A DNA stretch of 6,985 nucleotides from Phycisphaerales bacterium (GCA_003153655.1 PMAK01000290.1:12043-19027); one strand, 5' to 3'. Positions 1 through 6,229 are shown, counted from the first letter of the stretch. Notes: a model not told the origin generated them from the sequence alone. Numbers and translations are program-made.

Positions 1-12
1 TGATTTAAATCT

Positions 13-1284
13 GTGGCTAAAACTCTTCTGAATTCTCCCGCGAGAACTCTGCTGCGAGCGGCCTGGCTCGCTCCAATGACTGGCCCGCCTATTCGTGACG
101 GAGGCGTAGTCTTCACCACCGGCCGCATCGAAGCCATCGGCCCAGCAAACGATCTGCAAAAAAAATTCCCCGACGCCGTCATCCAAGACGCCGGCAATTC
201 CATCATCCTCCCCGGCCTCATCAACGCCCACACCCATCTCGAACTAACCCTGATCCAGGGCGGCAATCCCCCACCACACCTCGTCGATTGGATCGAAAAA
301 ACCGTCATCCCCCAAACCATGCGCACAGGCGCGTCAACACCCGAAACAATCCAACAAGCCATCCAAGCCGGCGTCCGCCAATGTCTCTCCTTCGGCGTAA
401 CAGCCGTCGGCGACATCAGCAAACAATGCGCACAAACCCGCCCCGCCCTCCGCGACAGCCCCCTACAGGTCGTAAGCTACGGCGAAATCCAAGCCATGGC
501 CCAGCGACGAGGTTTACTCGAAGAACGCTTCGCCATCGCATCAGACACTTTCGCCGAATCAGATTCCCTCCGCGTCGGCATATCCCCGCACGCCCCATAC
601 ACCGTCGAACCCGAAGGCTACGCCCGCTGCCTCGCCTTCGCCAAAAAAAATAATCGCCCCATCGCCACCCACCTCGCCGAAACCGCCGACGAAGCAACCT
701 TCCTCGAATCCCACACCGGCCCCTTCCGCCATCTCTGGGAAGTAGGCGTAAACGCCTGGGACAACGCAGTGCCCCGCTTCGCCGGTGGCCCAATCCGATA
801 CGCCCGCCACCTCGGCCTGCTCGACTACCCCACGCTCCTCGCCCACGTCAATTACTGCGATGATGACGAACTGCAAATCCTCGCCCAGGGAAAATCCAGC
901 GTCGTCTACTGCCCGCGCACACACAAATTCTTCGGCCATCCCCCGCACCGCTGGCGAGAAATGCTAGCCCGTGGAATCAACGTAGCCGTTGGAACCGACA
1001 GCTGCGCCAGCTCCCCGGATTTGAATGTGGTGGATGATCTCCGCCTGCTGCACGCAATCGCGCCCGAAGTGCCGCCGATGCAACTATGGCAGATGGCAAC
1101 GTTACGCGCCGCCCGCGCCATCAATTCCCCCAACACCGGCTCAATCCAATCCGAAAAACAAGCCAATTTCACCCTCTTCCCCTGCAAAACCAGCGACCCG
1201 CTCCGCGAAATCCTGGAACAAGACATCCGACCCTCAGGCCTATGGATCGCCGGTCGCGAATTTCCGATCCCCTCCCCCCGGTAA
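13..1284 (+). CDS. Amidohydrolase-superfamily deaminase (MtaD/SsnA/aminofutalosine deaminase-like)
   Basis: This is a 423-residue metal-dependent hydrolase of the cytosine-deaminase-like (COG0402) branch of the amidohydrolase superfamily. Visible motifs are the HxH metal pair H73/H75 in LPGLINAHTHLE, the segment SPHAPYTV (191-198), H220 and E223 in THLAET, H278 in LLAHVNY, and the metal-ligand Asp D329 in VGTDS. Residues about 10-68 plus the C-terminus should form the small beta-sandwich, and the middle the TIM barrel. Members deaminate purine-type or related ring substrates in the cytoplasm. The substrate (S-adenosylhomocysteine/methylthioadenosine, aminofutalosine of menaquinone synthesis, or other) cannot be decided from sequence. 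The GTG at 13 is taken as start because an in-frame TGA lies at 1-3. No Shine-Dalgarno is visible in the 12 bases upstream, so Met22 (codon 76-78) is an alternative, though it would remove the first beta-strand. The next gene is convergent, so this gene ends a transcription unit. Confidence 0.88.
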   Translation: MAKTLLNSPARTLLRAAWLAPMTGPPIRDGGVVFTTGRIEAIGPANDLQKKFPDAVIQDAGNSIILPGLINAHTHLELTLIQGGNPPPHLVDWIEKTVIPQTMRTGASTPETIQQAIQAGVRQCLSFGVTAVGDISKQCAQTRPALRDSPLQVVSYGEIQAMAQRRGLLEERFAIASDTFAESDSLRVGISPHAPYTVEPEGYARCLAFAKKNNRPIATHLAETADEATFLESHTGPFRHLWEVGVNAWDNAVPRFAGGPIRYARHLGLLDYPTLLAHVNYCDDDELQILAQGKSSVVYCPRTHKFFGHPPHRWREMLARGINVAVGTDSCASSPDLNVVDDLRLLHAIAPEVPPMQLWQMATLRAARAINSPNTGSIQSEKQANFTLFPCKTSDPLREILEQDIRPSGLWIAGREFPIPSPR

Positions 1285-1336
1285 TCCGGGGAGATGTCGC
1301 CACGCACTATCGCGAGCCATCCGCATTCCAACCCAG

Positions 1337-1471
1337 AATTTCACCGCAGAGTCCGCGGAGATCGCAGAGAAAACAAGAAATCAATTTGGATTTCTTCTCT
1401 GCGTCTGTCTCTGCGTCCTCTCTTCGAGCCTGAGCCTCAGAGCCGAAGGCTGCGAACTCCGCGGTTAAATT
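1337..1471. repeat. Dispersed inverted repeat of 9-nt units, copy 1
   Basis: This gap between two convergent genes (1285-1517) holds no credible gene. The left arm has three phased 9-nt units, ACCGCAGAG, TCCGCGGAG and ATCGCAGAG (1343-1369). The outer ends pair: AATTTCACCGCAGAG (1337-1351) matches the reverse complement of 1457-1471 at 13 of 15 positions. Inner pairs are perfect: CGCAGAGAA (1363-1371) with TTCTCTGCG (1395-1403), and AAGAAATC (1375-1382) with GATTTCTT (1389-1396) around a 6-nt loop. The right arm is interrupted by about 35 nt (about 1421-1456) holding two small hairpins, CTGAG-C-CTCAG (1430-1440) and AGCC-GAA-GGCT (1441-1451). A transcript from either side would fold into a long hairpin, so it may also end transcription for both convergent genes. 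That role is an inference. Confidence 0.8.
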
Positions 1472-1517
1472 AGAATTTGAAATCACCAACTCAGCCCAAC
1501 TAACAAAAACGCCACCG

Positions 1518-2108
1518 CTACCCCGGCGTCCCCGACTGCTTCGCCCGATTAATCGCCGCCTGAAGCCGCTCATACACCTCCAAAGGCTTCGCAATCGTCT
1601 GCCAGATCCCCGTCGGCATCGTCTCATCACTCGGAATAATCTCAATCGATCCCACCCCCACCATCTTCTCGCGCGATGTCGAAACCATTCGCGCCCGCAC
1701 CACCTTCCGCAGCGAGCAATCAAAAACATCCACCCCAAACACCCCGGTAATCCGCAGCACCCGCAAATCCGTCAGGATATACAGCCGCCCCATCCACTGC
1801 AGCACCGCCCACATCAGCCGCCCCGCGATAAAGAACAGCGCCAGCTCAAAATAAAAATGATCGTGCATGCGATGATCCAACACCGCCGAAATCGCCGCGG
1901 CAATCGCCACGCCCACCGCAAACGCAATCGAATTAAAAACAATGAACCAAAGCGAAGGCTTCAAAATCAGCAGAACTAATTCCCCATCCCGCAAAACATG
2001 CGACCCCAAAAGCGTCCCCAGCGACGTCGTCCGTCCCGCCGCAATCGGCGCTGCCCCCGCAACCCCAGCCTCGGCCGCATGCGCCATCTTCCCCGCCGGC
2101 AATTTCAT
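1518..2108 (-). CDS. Membrane-anchored bacterial PH-domain (bPH2/YdbS-like) protein
   Basis: This is a 196-residue protein with a polar, Ala/Gly-rich N-terminus (1-42), two hydrophobic segments (about 46-77 and 86-106) and a C-terminal domain starting RLYILTDLRVLRITG (108-122). That start is typical of bacterial PH domains, in which a membrane-proximal 'Y.LTd.Rvl..tG' strand opens the fold. The domain continues through the strands DVFDCSLRKVVRARM and GVGSIEIIPS and ends in a helix (about 175-190). It is expected in the inner membrane with the PH domain on the cytoplasmic face. Known relatives are poorly characterised, and no specific function can be given. Its ATG shares ATGA with the end of hpt, and AAGGGA lies 8 nt upstream inside hpt, so the two are probably translationally coupled. 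It is the last gene of its unit and ends just short of repeat copy 1. Confidence 0.75.
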   Translation of the reverse strand: MKLPAGKMAHAAEAGVAGAAPIAAGRTTSLGTLLGSHVLRDGELVLLILKPSLWFIVFNSIAFAVGVAIAAAISAVLDHRMHDHFYFELALFFIAGRLMWAVLQWMGRLYILTDLRVLRITGVFGVDVFDCSLRKVVRARMVSTSREKMVGVGSIEIIPSDETMPTGIWQTIAKPLEVYERLQAAINRAKQSGTPG

Positions 2109-2644
2109 GGCTTCTGTCCCTTAAGCGTCACAATATCCGGCAGGTTCCGATAGTAATCATTATAATCCAAACCATACCCCACCACGAACGCATCCGGAAT
2201 CTCAAATCCAACATAATCCACCCGCACCGCGCGTGCCGTAGCCCGATCCTTCCGCAGCAAAACACAACTCTTCACACTCGCCGCCCCCTTCTCCCGCAGC
2301 GCCGGCACAACCATATTCAGCGTCCCCCCGCTATCCAGAATATCATCCAGCACCAGCACATGCCGCCCCGCGATCTCCCCCACCTGGCTATTCAGCATCT
2401 GCGACCCGCGCGATTCCATGCTTCGCCCCGGATAACTGCTCACCATCATCAGCCCAATCTTCATCGCGATCGGAATCTGCCGAATCAGATCACTCGCAAA
2501 AATCATCGCCCCGGTCATGATCGGCACAATCGTAATCTCCCCGCCATTAGCAGAATGCTCCGCCGTAATCTGCCCCGCAAGCTCCTTCACCCGCTCAGCA
2601 ATGCGATCCTGCGAAATGAGAATGCGATCAATCTGTCCCTGCAT
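2105..2644 (-). CDS. hpt: Hypoxanthine phosphoribosyltransferase
   Basis: This is a 179-residue cytoplasmic purine-salvage enzyme that joins hypoxanthine (or guanine) to PRPP, giving IMP (or GMP) and pyrophosphate. The PRPP-binding loop VLVLDDILDSGGTL (96-109), with acidic pair D100/D101, is intact. K132 in LLRKDRA and the C-terminal block VDYVGFEIPDAFVVGYGLDY (142-161), followed by RNLPDIV, fit the bacterial Hpt family. The flexible-loop region carries SSYPGRSMESRG (69-80), which differs slightly from common forms. The frame stays open upstream to 2752, but that extension is a translation of repeat copy 2. The ATG at 2644 begins a normal-length protein (MQGQIDRILISQDRI), so it is chosen as start despite a weak Shine-Dalgarno. 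Its TGA overlaps the next gene's ATG by 4 nt. Why purine salvage should be paired with a membrane PH-domain protein is unclear. Confidence 0.93.
   Translation of the reverse strand: MQGQIDRILISQDRIAERVKELAGQITAEHSANGGEITIVPIMTGAMIFASDLIRQIPIAMKIGLMMVSSYPGRSMESRGSQMLNSQVGEIAGRHVLVLDDILDSGGTLNMVVPALREKGAASVKSCVLLRKDRATARAVRVDYVGFEIPDAFVVGYGLDYNDYYRNLPDIVTLKGQKP
2117..2122 (-). promoter_or_regulatory. Internal Shine-Dalgarno for the PH-domain gene
   Basis: On the minus strand AAGGGA lies 8 nt before the ATG at 2108, within the last codons of hpt. With the ATGA stop/start overlap this suggests coupled translation of the two genes. Confidence 0.5.
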
Positions 2645-2678
2645 GAATCTATCATCGGTTAAGTAACGATTAAAATGC

Positions 2679-2769
2679 AACGCAGAGACGCCGAGACACA
2701 GAGGAAGACGCAGAGAAATCTCAGCAAATATTATCCTCTTCTCTGCGTCCATCTCCGCGTCTCTGCAGC
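2679..2769. repeat. Dispersed inverted repeat of ACGCAGAG units, copy 2
   Basis: This is the same element family as the repeat at 1337-1471. Left-arm units are ACGCAGAG, ACGCCGAG, ACACAGAG and GAAGACGCAGAG (about 2680-2715). Read on the other strand, the right arm is GCAGAG, ACGCGGAG and ATGGACGCAGAG. Outer arms pair at 14 of 15 positions (2682-2696 with 2752-2766). The inner arms GACGCAGAGAA (2707-2717) and TTCTCTGCGTC (2739-2749) pair perfectly around a 21-nt AT-rich loop. The element fills most of the 159-nt gap between the GH42 gene and hpt, so it would lie in the 3' end of one transcript and just upstream of the other. It has no coding capacity of its own, but its open frames extend neighbouring genes spuriously. 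Confidence 0.82.
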
Positions 2770-2773
2770 CTGT

Positions 2774-2787
2774 CCCGGCGCGCCGGG
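2774..2787. repeat. Perfect 14-bp GC palindrome
   Basis: CCCGGCGCGCCGGG is a perfect palindrome 16 nt downstream of the GH42 stop codon and directly beside repeat copy 2. No T-run follows on the minus strand, so it is not a standard intrinsic terminator. It could be an RNA hairpin, a protein site or a flank of the repeat insertion. Confidence 0.5.
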
Positions 2788-2803
2788 GTCTCAGCGGCTC
2801 TTA

Positions 2804-4798
2804 CTATTCCTCCCAAACCGCAACATCTGCCGCCCCAATCTTCCGAGACCCAACCAAAAACCTGGCCGAACCCGGCGCCGGCGCATCCACAACTTCATCC
2901 CGATAATTCAGCGCAATCCGATAAGCACCGCGCCGAAGCACCTGCACGCGCCCAGGCAACACTTGCCCCCGCAACCGCTCCCTCCCAATCGATTTCGCCA
3001 GAGACTCCACAAACGCATCCACCAACCCCTGCTCGCTGCAAACCCCAAAATAATTCACCGCGCCCTTCCCAAACCGCGCCCGAGTAACCGCCGCCGACCC
3101 CGCATAAAACTGATCCGCATAAGTCGCCACCACATCCGTCCCCCGGCCCGGCAACACCTGATCCCCCCAAACGCCCCAAGGATATTTCTTCCCCTCAAAC
3201 TCAATCTCCCCAAACCGATCATCCCGCAAAGAATCATACCCCTCGATCGCCCCCCCAATCATCTCCAGGATCGGCTTCGCCCAAGCCCCCTCCCAAAGCT
3301 GCCCCGTCCGATCCATCAATCCCGTTCGGCAAGTCAGCACCAAATTCCCACCCCCACGCGCATACGCTTCCAACCGCGCAACCAACTTCTCATCCACCAT
3401 CTGCAAACCCGGCGCAACAATCAGCGGCAAATCCGCGGGCCACTCCGCCCCCGGCCGCAGAATCCGAATCCGCGCCCCCAATCTGCTCAGCGCCCCATAC
3501 CAAATCTGCAACCACTTATTCTGATTCCACCGCCGCGCCTGTGGCAACGACTGGTAATACCAAATCTGCTCAAAATCCAGCACCAATCCCACCGTCTCCC
3601 CGGCCCGCTCCTTCTCCTCCGCAAACGTCGGCACGCGCGCCAAGTCCAACCGCCGCATCTCCTCAATCACCTGCACAAACTGCCTCCCCCCATCCGATGG
3701 CGTAACCCCATCCGTCCCCACCAATCCATCATGAAACAATTCAATCCCAAACCGTGGCTGACGAAACCGGTACGTCGTAACAAACTCCGACCCATGCGCA
3801 AACGCCGTCCAAATCCAAAGCCGAATCGTCCCCGGATACAGCCGCACCGGCACCCCGCTCCAATTCACATGCCCCGGCTGCAATTCCATCAACCCAAACC
3901 GATTCTTCAAACTCGCCATATGATCATGGCACAACCCAATCTGCGCCGGATCAGCCATCCGATACGTCTCATCATTCCCCTCTTTCTCATGCCCCGTCAC
4001 CGGATAACTATCCCACGAAAATAAATTCAAATCCTTCTCCATGTCCTCCGGATTCACATCAGGATGCAATCCCATAAAGTTCGTCGTGATAAACCGCTTC
4101 CCAATTCTCGGCTTCAAAATATCCGTCTGAATCCGGTTGTAAGCCGCAAACGCCCAGCTCCAGAACCGCGACGCATCCAGGCTCTGATGCGGATTCCCAT
4201 ACTTCGGATCACGCGAAGCCGGCAAAAGAATCTGCTCAAAATCCGTGTAATACGTATTCCAAAACTGATTCCCCCAAGCCCGATTCAGCGCCGCGATGTC
4301 CCCATACTTCTCCCGCAACCATTTCCGAAACGCCGCATGCGTCACGTCCGACTGATCGAACGGATTGCTATATTCATTATCAATCTGCCACCCGATCACC
4401 GATGGATGATCCCCAAACCGCTCCGCCATCGCCCGCACAATCCGCCGCGTCGCATCCTGAAACTCCGGCGAAAGCGGATTGTAATGCCGCCGCCCCCCAA
4501 ACCGACCTCCAACTCCACCCTCATACAACGGCAACGTCTGCGGCGCCATCTCGCTCAACCAAATCGGCGGCGCCGCCGTAGGCGTGCACAAAATCACATC
4601 CAGCTTCCGCTTCTTCGCCATCTCCACGCAATCACTCAGCCACTCAAACCGAAAATCCCCCGGCTTAGGCTCCAGATCAAACCACGCAAACTCCGCCATA
4701 TGCACAATCTGCAACCCCATCTTCGCGATGTTGTCAAAATCCCGTTCCCACTGCTCACGCGGCCACTGCTCCGGATAGTAATAAGTTCCAATTTTCAT
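2804..4798 (-). CDS. GH42 family beta-galactosidase
   Basis: This is a 664-residue glycoside hydrolase family 42 enzyme, which releases terminal beta-linked galactose from oligosaccharides with retention of configuration. Numbered from the ATG at 4798, it opens with MKIGTYYYPEQWP, the usual GH42 start. The TIM barrel covers about 1-380 and holds the general acid/base E142 in GWQIDNEYSNP and the nucleophile E305 in LMELQPGHVNW. The trimerisation domain with a GATase-like fold follows (about 400-600, with YYQSLPQARRWNQNKW and LIVAPGLQMVDE), then a short C-terminal beta domain (about 610-655). No signal peptide is seen, so it probably acts in the cytoplasm on imported oligosaccharides. A longer frame from a TTG at 4822 is possible, but AAGGAG (4815-4810) sits 11 nt before the ATG and supports the shorter form. 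No sugar transporter or regulator is adjacent. Repeat copy 2 separates it from hpt. Confidence 0.94.
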   Translation of the reverse strand: MKIGTYYYPEQWPREQWERDFDNIAKMGLQIVHMAEFAWFDLEPKPGDFRFEWLSDCVEMAKKRKLDVILCTPTAAPPIWLSEMAPQTLPLYEGGVGGRFGGRRHYNPLSPEFQDATRRIVRAMAERFGDHPSVIGWQIDNEYSNPFDQSDVTHAAFRKWLREKYGDIAALNRAWGNQFWNTYYTDFEQILLPASRDPKYGNPHQSLDASRFWSWAFAAYNRIQTDILKPRIGKRFITTNFMGLHPDVNPEDMEKDLNLFSWDSYPVTGHEKEGNDETYRMADPAQIGLCHDHMASLKNRFGLMELQPGHVNWSGVPVRLYPGTIRLWIWTAFAHGSEFVTTYRFRQPRFGIELFHDGLVGTDGVTPSDGGRQFVQVIEEMRRLDLARVPTFAEEKERAGETVGLVLDFEQIWYYQSLPQARRWNQNKWLQIWYGALSRLGARIRILRPGAEWPADLPLIVAPGLQMVDEKLVARLEAYARGGGNLVLTCRTGLMDRTGQLWEGAWAKPILEMIGGAIEGYDSLRDDRFGEIEFEGKKYPWGVWGDQVLPGRGTDVVATYADQFYAGSAAVTRARFGKGAVNYFGVCSEQGLVDAFVESLAKSIGRERLRGQVLPGRVQVLRRGAYRIALNYRDEVVDAPAPGSARFLVGSRKIGAADVAVWEE

Positions 4799-4975
4799 CA
4801 GCCGCACAACTCCTTCGCACAAGCGTAAAACGTTCGCCGAGATACTAATGCACCCGGATTAAAGCGAAAAGGCCGCAGTAGTTTCTCTCCTTCCCATCTC
4901 AGTGCCAATCCCGACGAATATTGACGACTTAACAACTAAATCCGCACAGGATTCAAGACGAAGTAATCTATAGAC
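4799..4975. other. Divergent intergenic spacer
   Basis: This 177-nt gap separates the divergent GH42 gene and the flagellar-like gene, so promoters for both should lie here. I see only weak candidates. On the minus strand TTTTCG, 17 nt, TAGTAT would serve the GH42 gene. On the plus strand TTGACG (4921-4926) has no matching -10 at normal spacing. No operator-like palindrome stands out. Confidence 0.35.
4810..4815 (-). promoter_or_regulatory. Shine-Dalgarno deciding the GH42 start
   Basis: AAGGAG on the minus strand, 11 nt upstream of the ATG at 4798. It would lie inside the coding sequence if the upstream TTG at 4822 were used, and it is only 2 nt from the in-frame GTG at 4807. Confidence 0.55.
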
Positions 4976-5311
4976 ATGAGCACCATTGGCATAGCTTCCC
5001 ACGGACTTCAGATCGCCGAATCGCAGTTCAACGCCGCGGCCAATAAAATCGTCAATCTGAGCGTCCCCCATTACGACCCCCAGCAAGTCTATCAAAATGG
5101 CGTCCCCACCGGCGTCGCCGTTGATGACATCAACCCCACGGACCGCCCCGAAGACCTCACCACCGAAACCATCGCCGAAAAACAGGCCGCCCTCATGTAC
5201 GGCGCCAACGCAATGGTCCTCAAAACCGCAAACCAAACCTACGGCTCCCTCCTGAATGTGCTAGACACCGACAACAACAACTTCAACCCCGACGGCACCG
5301 CCAAGTTCTAG
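4976..5311 (+). CDS. Minimal flagellar rod/hook-like protein (FlgB/FlgC/FlgG-type ends only)
   Basis: This is a 111-residue protein resembling flagellar axial (rod/hook) proteins. The N-terminal part, IGIASHGLQIAESQFNAAAN followed by KIVNLSVPHY (4-33), matches the family's first helix and its 'A.NiAN..TpGY' motif. The C-terminal part (61-96: E65, Q70, A72, Y75, N78, V81, K83, T84, then GSLLNVL) matches the closing 'E.i..Q.AY.AN.kvikt.de...tLLn' helix. Only about 27 residues separate the two halves, so the surface domains of FlgE/FlgG are absent and it is shorter than FlgB/FlgC (about 130-150 residues). An Asn/Asp-rich tail (97-106) follows the helix. There is no signal peptide, as is normal for type III-exported axial proteins. 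No other flagellar gene is in the window, so a flagellar role is unproven. The ATG has only a weak upstream purine stretch. The minus-strand PIN gene is convergent with it. Confidence 0.7.
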   Translation: MSTIGIASHGLQIAESQFNAAANKIVNLSVPHYDPQQVYQNGVPTGVAVDDINPTDRPEDLTTETIAEKQAALMYGANAMVLKTANQTYGSLLNVLDTDNNNFNPDGTAKF

Positions 5312-5361
5312 CCGTTCGCAGCAAAACGCTCACATATCCCCGATCGGCCACCTTACAGTTC

Positions 5362-5766
5362 CTAACGGCGAGGAAACTGATTGTCCGCGGTGTTCACGTC
5401 AAGATTTAGGCGAATGCAAATCGCCCGAATCAGGCAGTCACCCATTTGTCGCGGTATGCCATCGCGCGAGATGCGCCCCGCCAAGCGTACGGATTCAGCC
5501 CAATCCTGAGGCAAGACTCTCCCTTCATCAAGCACGTGAAACTCCTCCAAATAGGCCCGCGCGTTTCTGACCTCGCGCTTATTCTGCGGACCGCATAAAT
5601 ATTCAACGTAGATCGGGGAAAGTATTGCGTTCGTACGCTCTTCCCTTATCAGTCGCCGCGCACATTCGGTCGCCTGTTGTTCTGAAATTTGCCTCGATAC
5701 CTTCCCCTTGAATGTGCGCCGCCAATGGTTGATGAGGATATTGGTATCCAATACGCGGCGAGCCAT
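5362..5766 (-). CDS. VapC-like PIN-domain ribonuclease (putative toxin)
   Basis: This is a 134-residue PIN-domain protein, the usual length for VapC-type toxins, which are Mg-dependent RNases that cleave tRNA, rRNA or mRNA. The acidic active-site set is present: D7 in VLDTNILI, E55 in PIYVEYLCG, D110 in RQMGDCLIRA, and D128 in NTADNQF (D123 nearby). The ATG at 5766 lies 9 nt after the stop of the upstream gene, and a GAGG overlapping that stop is 7 nt before the ATG, so the pair is co-transcribed. Together these suggest a type II toxin-antitoxin-like module in which the partner would be the 142-residue protein, but that partner shows no recognisable antitoxin domain. The region lacks the strong C-over-G bias of its neighbours, which hints at acquisition by transfer. 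Confidence 0.83.
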   Translation of the reverse strand: MARRVLDTNILINHWRRTFKGKVSRQISEQQATECARRLIREERTNAILSPIYVEYLCGPQNKREVRNARAYLEEFHVLDEGRVLPQDWAESVRLAGRISRDGIPRQMGDCLIRAICIRLNLDVNTADNQFPRR

Positions 5767-5775
5767 GCCTATCCC

Positions 5776-6204
5776 TCATACCGCCGCGAGATCGCCCACA
5801 TATTCGTCCCAGTGTTCTGCTATCTCACCCAGGATATGCGGAAGCTTTCGGGATTCTAAACGGCGTACTGCCGAGCAAGACACTCGTACTTTGACGCCAT
5901 GAATGACCCCTTGGTGGTGGACAGGCCAATCGCCGGGATCAATTCCCGCGCCAACCTTTTTTGCCAGGGCTTCCAATAGCCGCCGGACGTTCTTACCCTG
6001 TGAAGACAGCCAACGCCTCGCATCTTCCGAATCCTTCGGAAGACGTTTGCCTTCACAAATTACATCCACATACCACAGCAGCGCTGGATCGTGGCCGCCG
6101 TCTCCGGACTCAAACGTCGACAACACTGTGTTACCGCCGACTTCAACGCCGGTTCTCACTCCGCCGTCGATTCGCTTCTGACGAAAAAATGTAATGGTGG
6201 GCAT
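5776..6204 (-). CDS. Unrecognised 142-residue partner of the PIN protein
   Basis: I do not recognise this protein. It begins with probable beta-strands (MPTITFFRQKR, then GGVRTGVEVGGNTVLSTFE), followed by a Gly/Asp turn and another strand (LLWYVDVICEGKRL, 43-56). A predicted helical segment rich in Arg/Lys comes next (SEDARRWLSSQGKNVRRLLE, 59-78), then a strand GVKVRVSCSAV and a final helix (HILGEIAEHWDEYV, 122-135). No helix-turn-helix, ribbon-helix-helix, AbrB or Phd-type signature is evident, and no transmembrane segment. Its start is supported by AGGA 8 nt before the ATG. It sits directly upstream of the PIN gene with a 9-nt gap, the position usually held by an antitoxin, so an antitoxin or immunity-like role is a hypothesis from context only. 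Confidence 0.72.
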   Translation of the reverse strand: MPTITFFRQKRIDGGVRTGVEVGGNTVLSTFESGDGGHDPALLWYVDVICEGKRLPKDSEDARRWLSSQGKNVRRLLEALAKKVGAGIDPGDWPVHHQGVIHGVKVRVSCSAVRRLESRKLPHILGEIAEHWDEYVGDLAAV

Positions 6205-6212
6205 GCGTTCCG

Positions 6213-6216
6213 TCCT
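6213..6216 (-). promoter_or_regulatory. Shine-Dalgarno of the 142-residue gene
   Basis: AGGA on the minus strand, 8 nt before the ATG at 6204. It supports this start and a short leader. Confidence 0.45.
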
Positions 6217-6223
6217 GACTGAT

Positions 6224-6229
6224 AATATA
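6224..6229 (-). promoter_or_regulatory. Possible -10 element for the unknown/PIN gene pair
   Basis: TATATT on the minus strand matches the bacterial -10 consensus at 5 of 6 positions and lies in the most AT-rich patch of this part of the window. It would place transcription start near 6217, giving a leader of about 13 nt that still contains AGGA. The hexamer 17 nt upstream (TACAAT) is a poor -35. An 8-bp palindrome, ACAATTGT (6244-6251), overlaps that position and could be an operator. Confidence 0.28.

Noticed and set aside
1343..1369. CRISPR-like array from the regularly spaced units
   Set aside because: Units are only 9 nt, contiguous without spacers, and mirrored in an opposite arm. There are no cas genes.
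2645..2752. 36-codon N-terminal extension of hpt
   Set aside because: It is a translation of the repeat element. Hpt proteins are about 180 residues, and the ATG at 2644 gives 179.
2774..2787. Intrinsic terminator for the GH42 gene
   Set aside because: The palindrome leaves a short stem once a loop is allowed, and no T-run follows on the minus strand.
2675..4024. Long plus-strand open frame (449 codons) opposite the GH42 gene
   Set aside because: It begins inside repeat copy 2, has a Pro/Arg/His-rich composition with no domain, and exactly shadows a clear GH42 gene. The low frequency of stop codons follows from the C-rich strand bias.
4064..4828. Second long plus-strand open frame (254 codons) opposite the GH42 N-terminus
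   Set aside because: It has the same Arg/Pro-rich shadow composition and lies opposite conserved catalytic blocks of the GH42 enzyme.
4895..4915. Sigma-54 promoter for the GH42 gene (minus-strand TGGCAC)
   Set aside because: The -24-like TGGCAC is present, but the required GC of the -12 element is missing at the correct spacing.
4921..4926. Sigma-70 promoter (TTGACG) for the flagellar-like gene
   Set aside because: No acceptable -10 hexamer occurs 16 to 18 nt downstream.
4859..5236. Minus-strand open frame opposite the flagellar-like gene
   Set aside because: The plus-strand frame carries recognisable flagellar axial motifs at both ends. The minus frame is Gly/Val/Asp-rich with no family signature.
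5311..5369. Terminator hairpin between the convergent flagellar-like and PIN genes (GCCGTT / AACGGC)
   Set aside because: The 6-nt arms are separated by nearly 50 nt, without a T-run or a stable inner stem.
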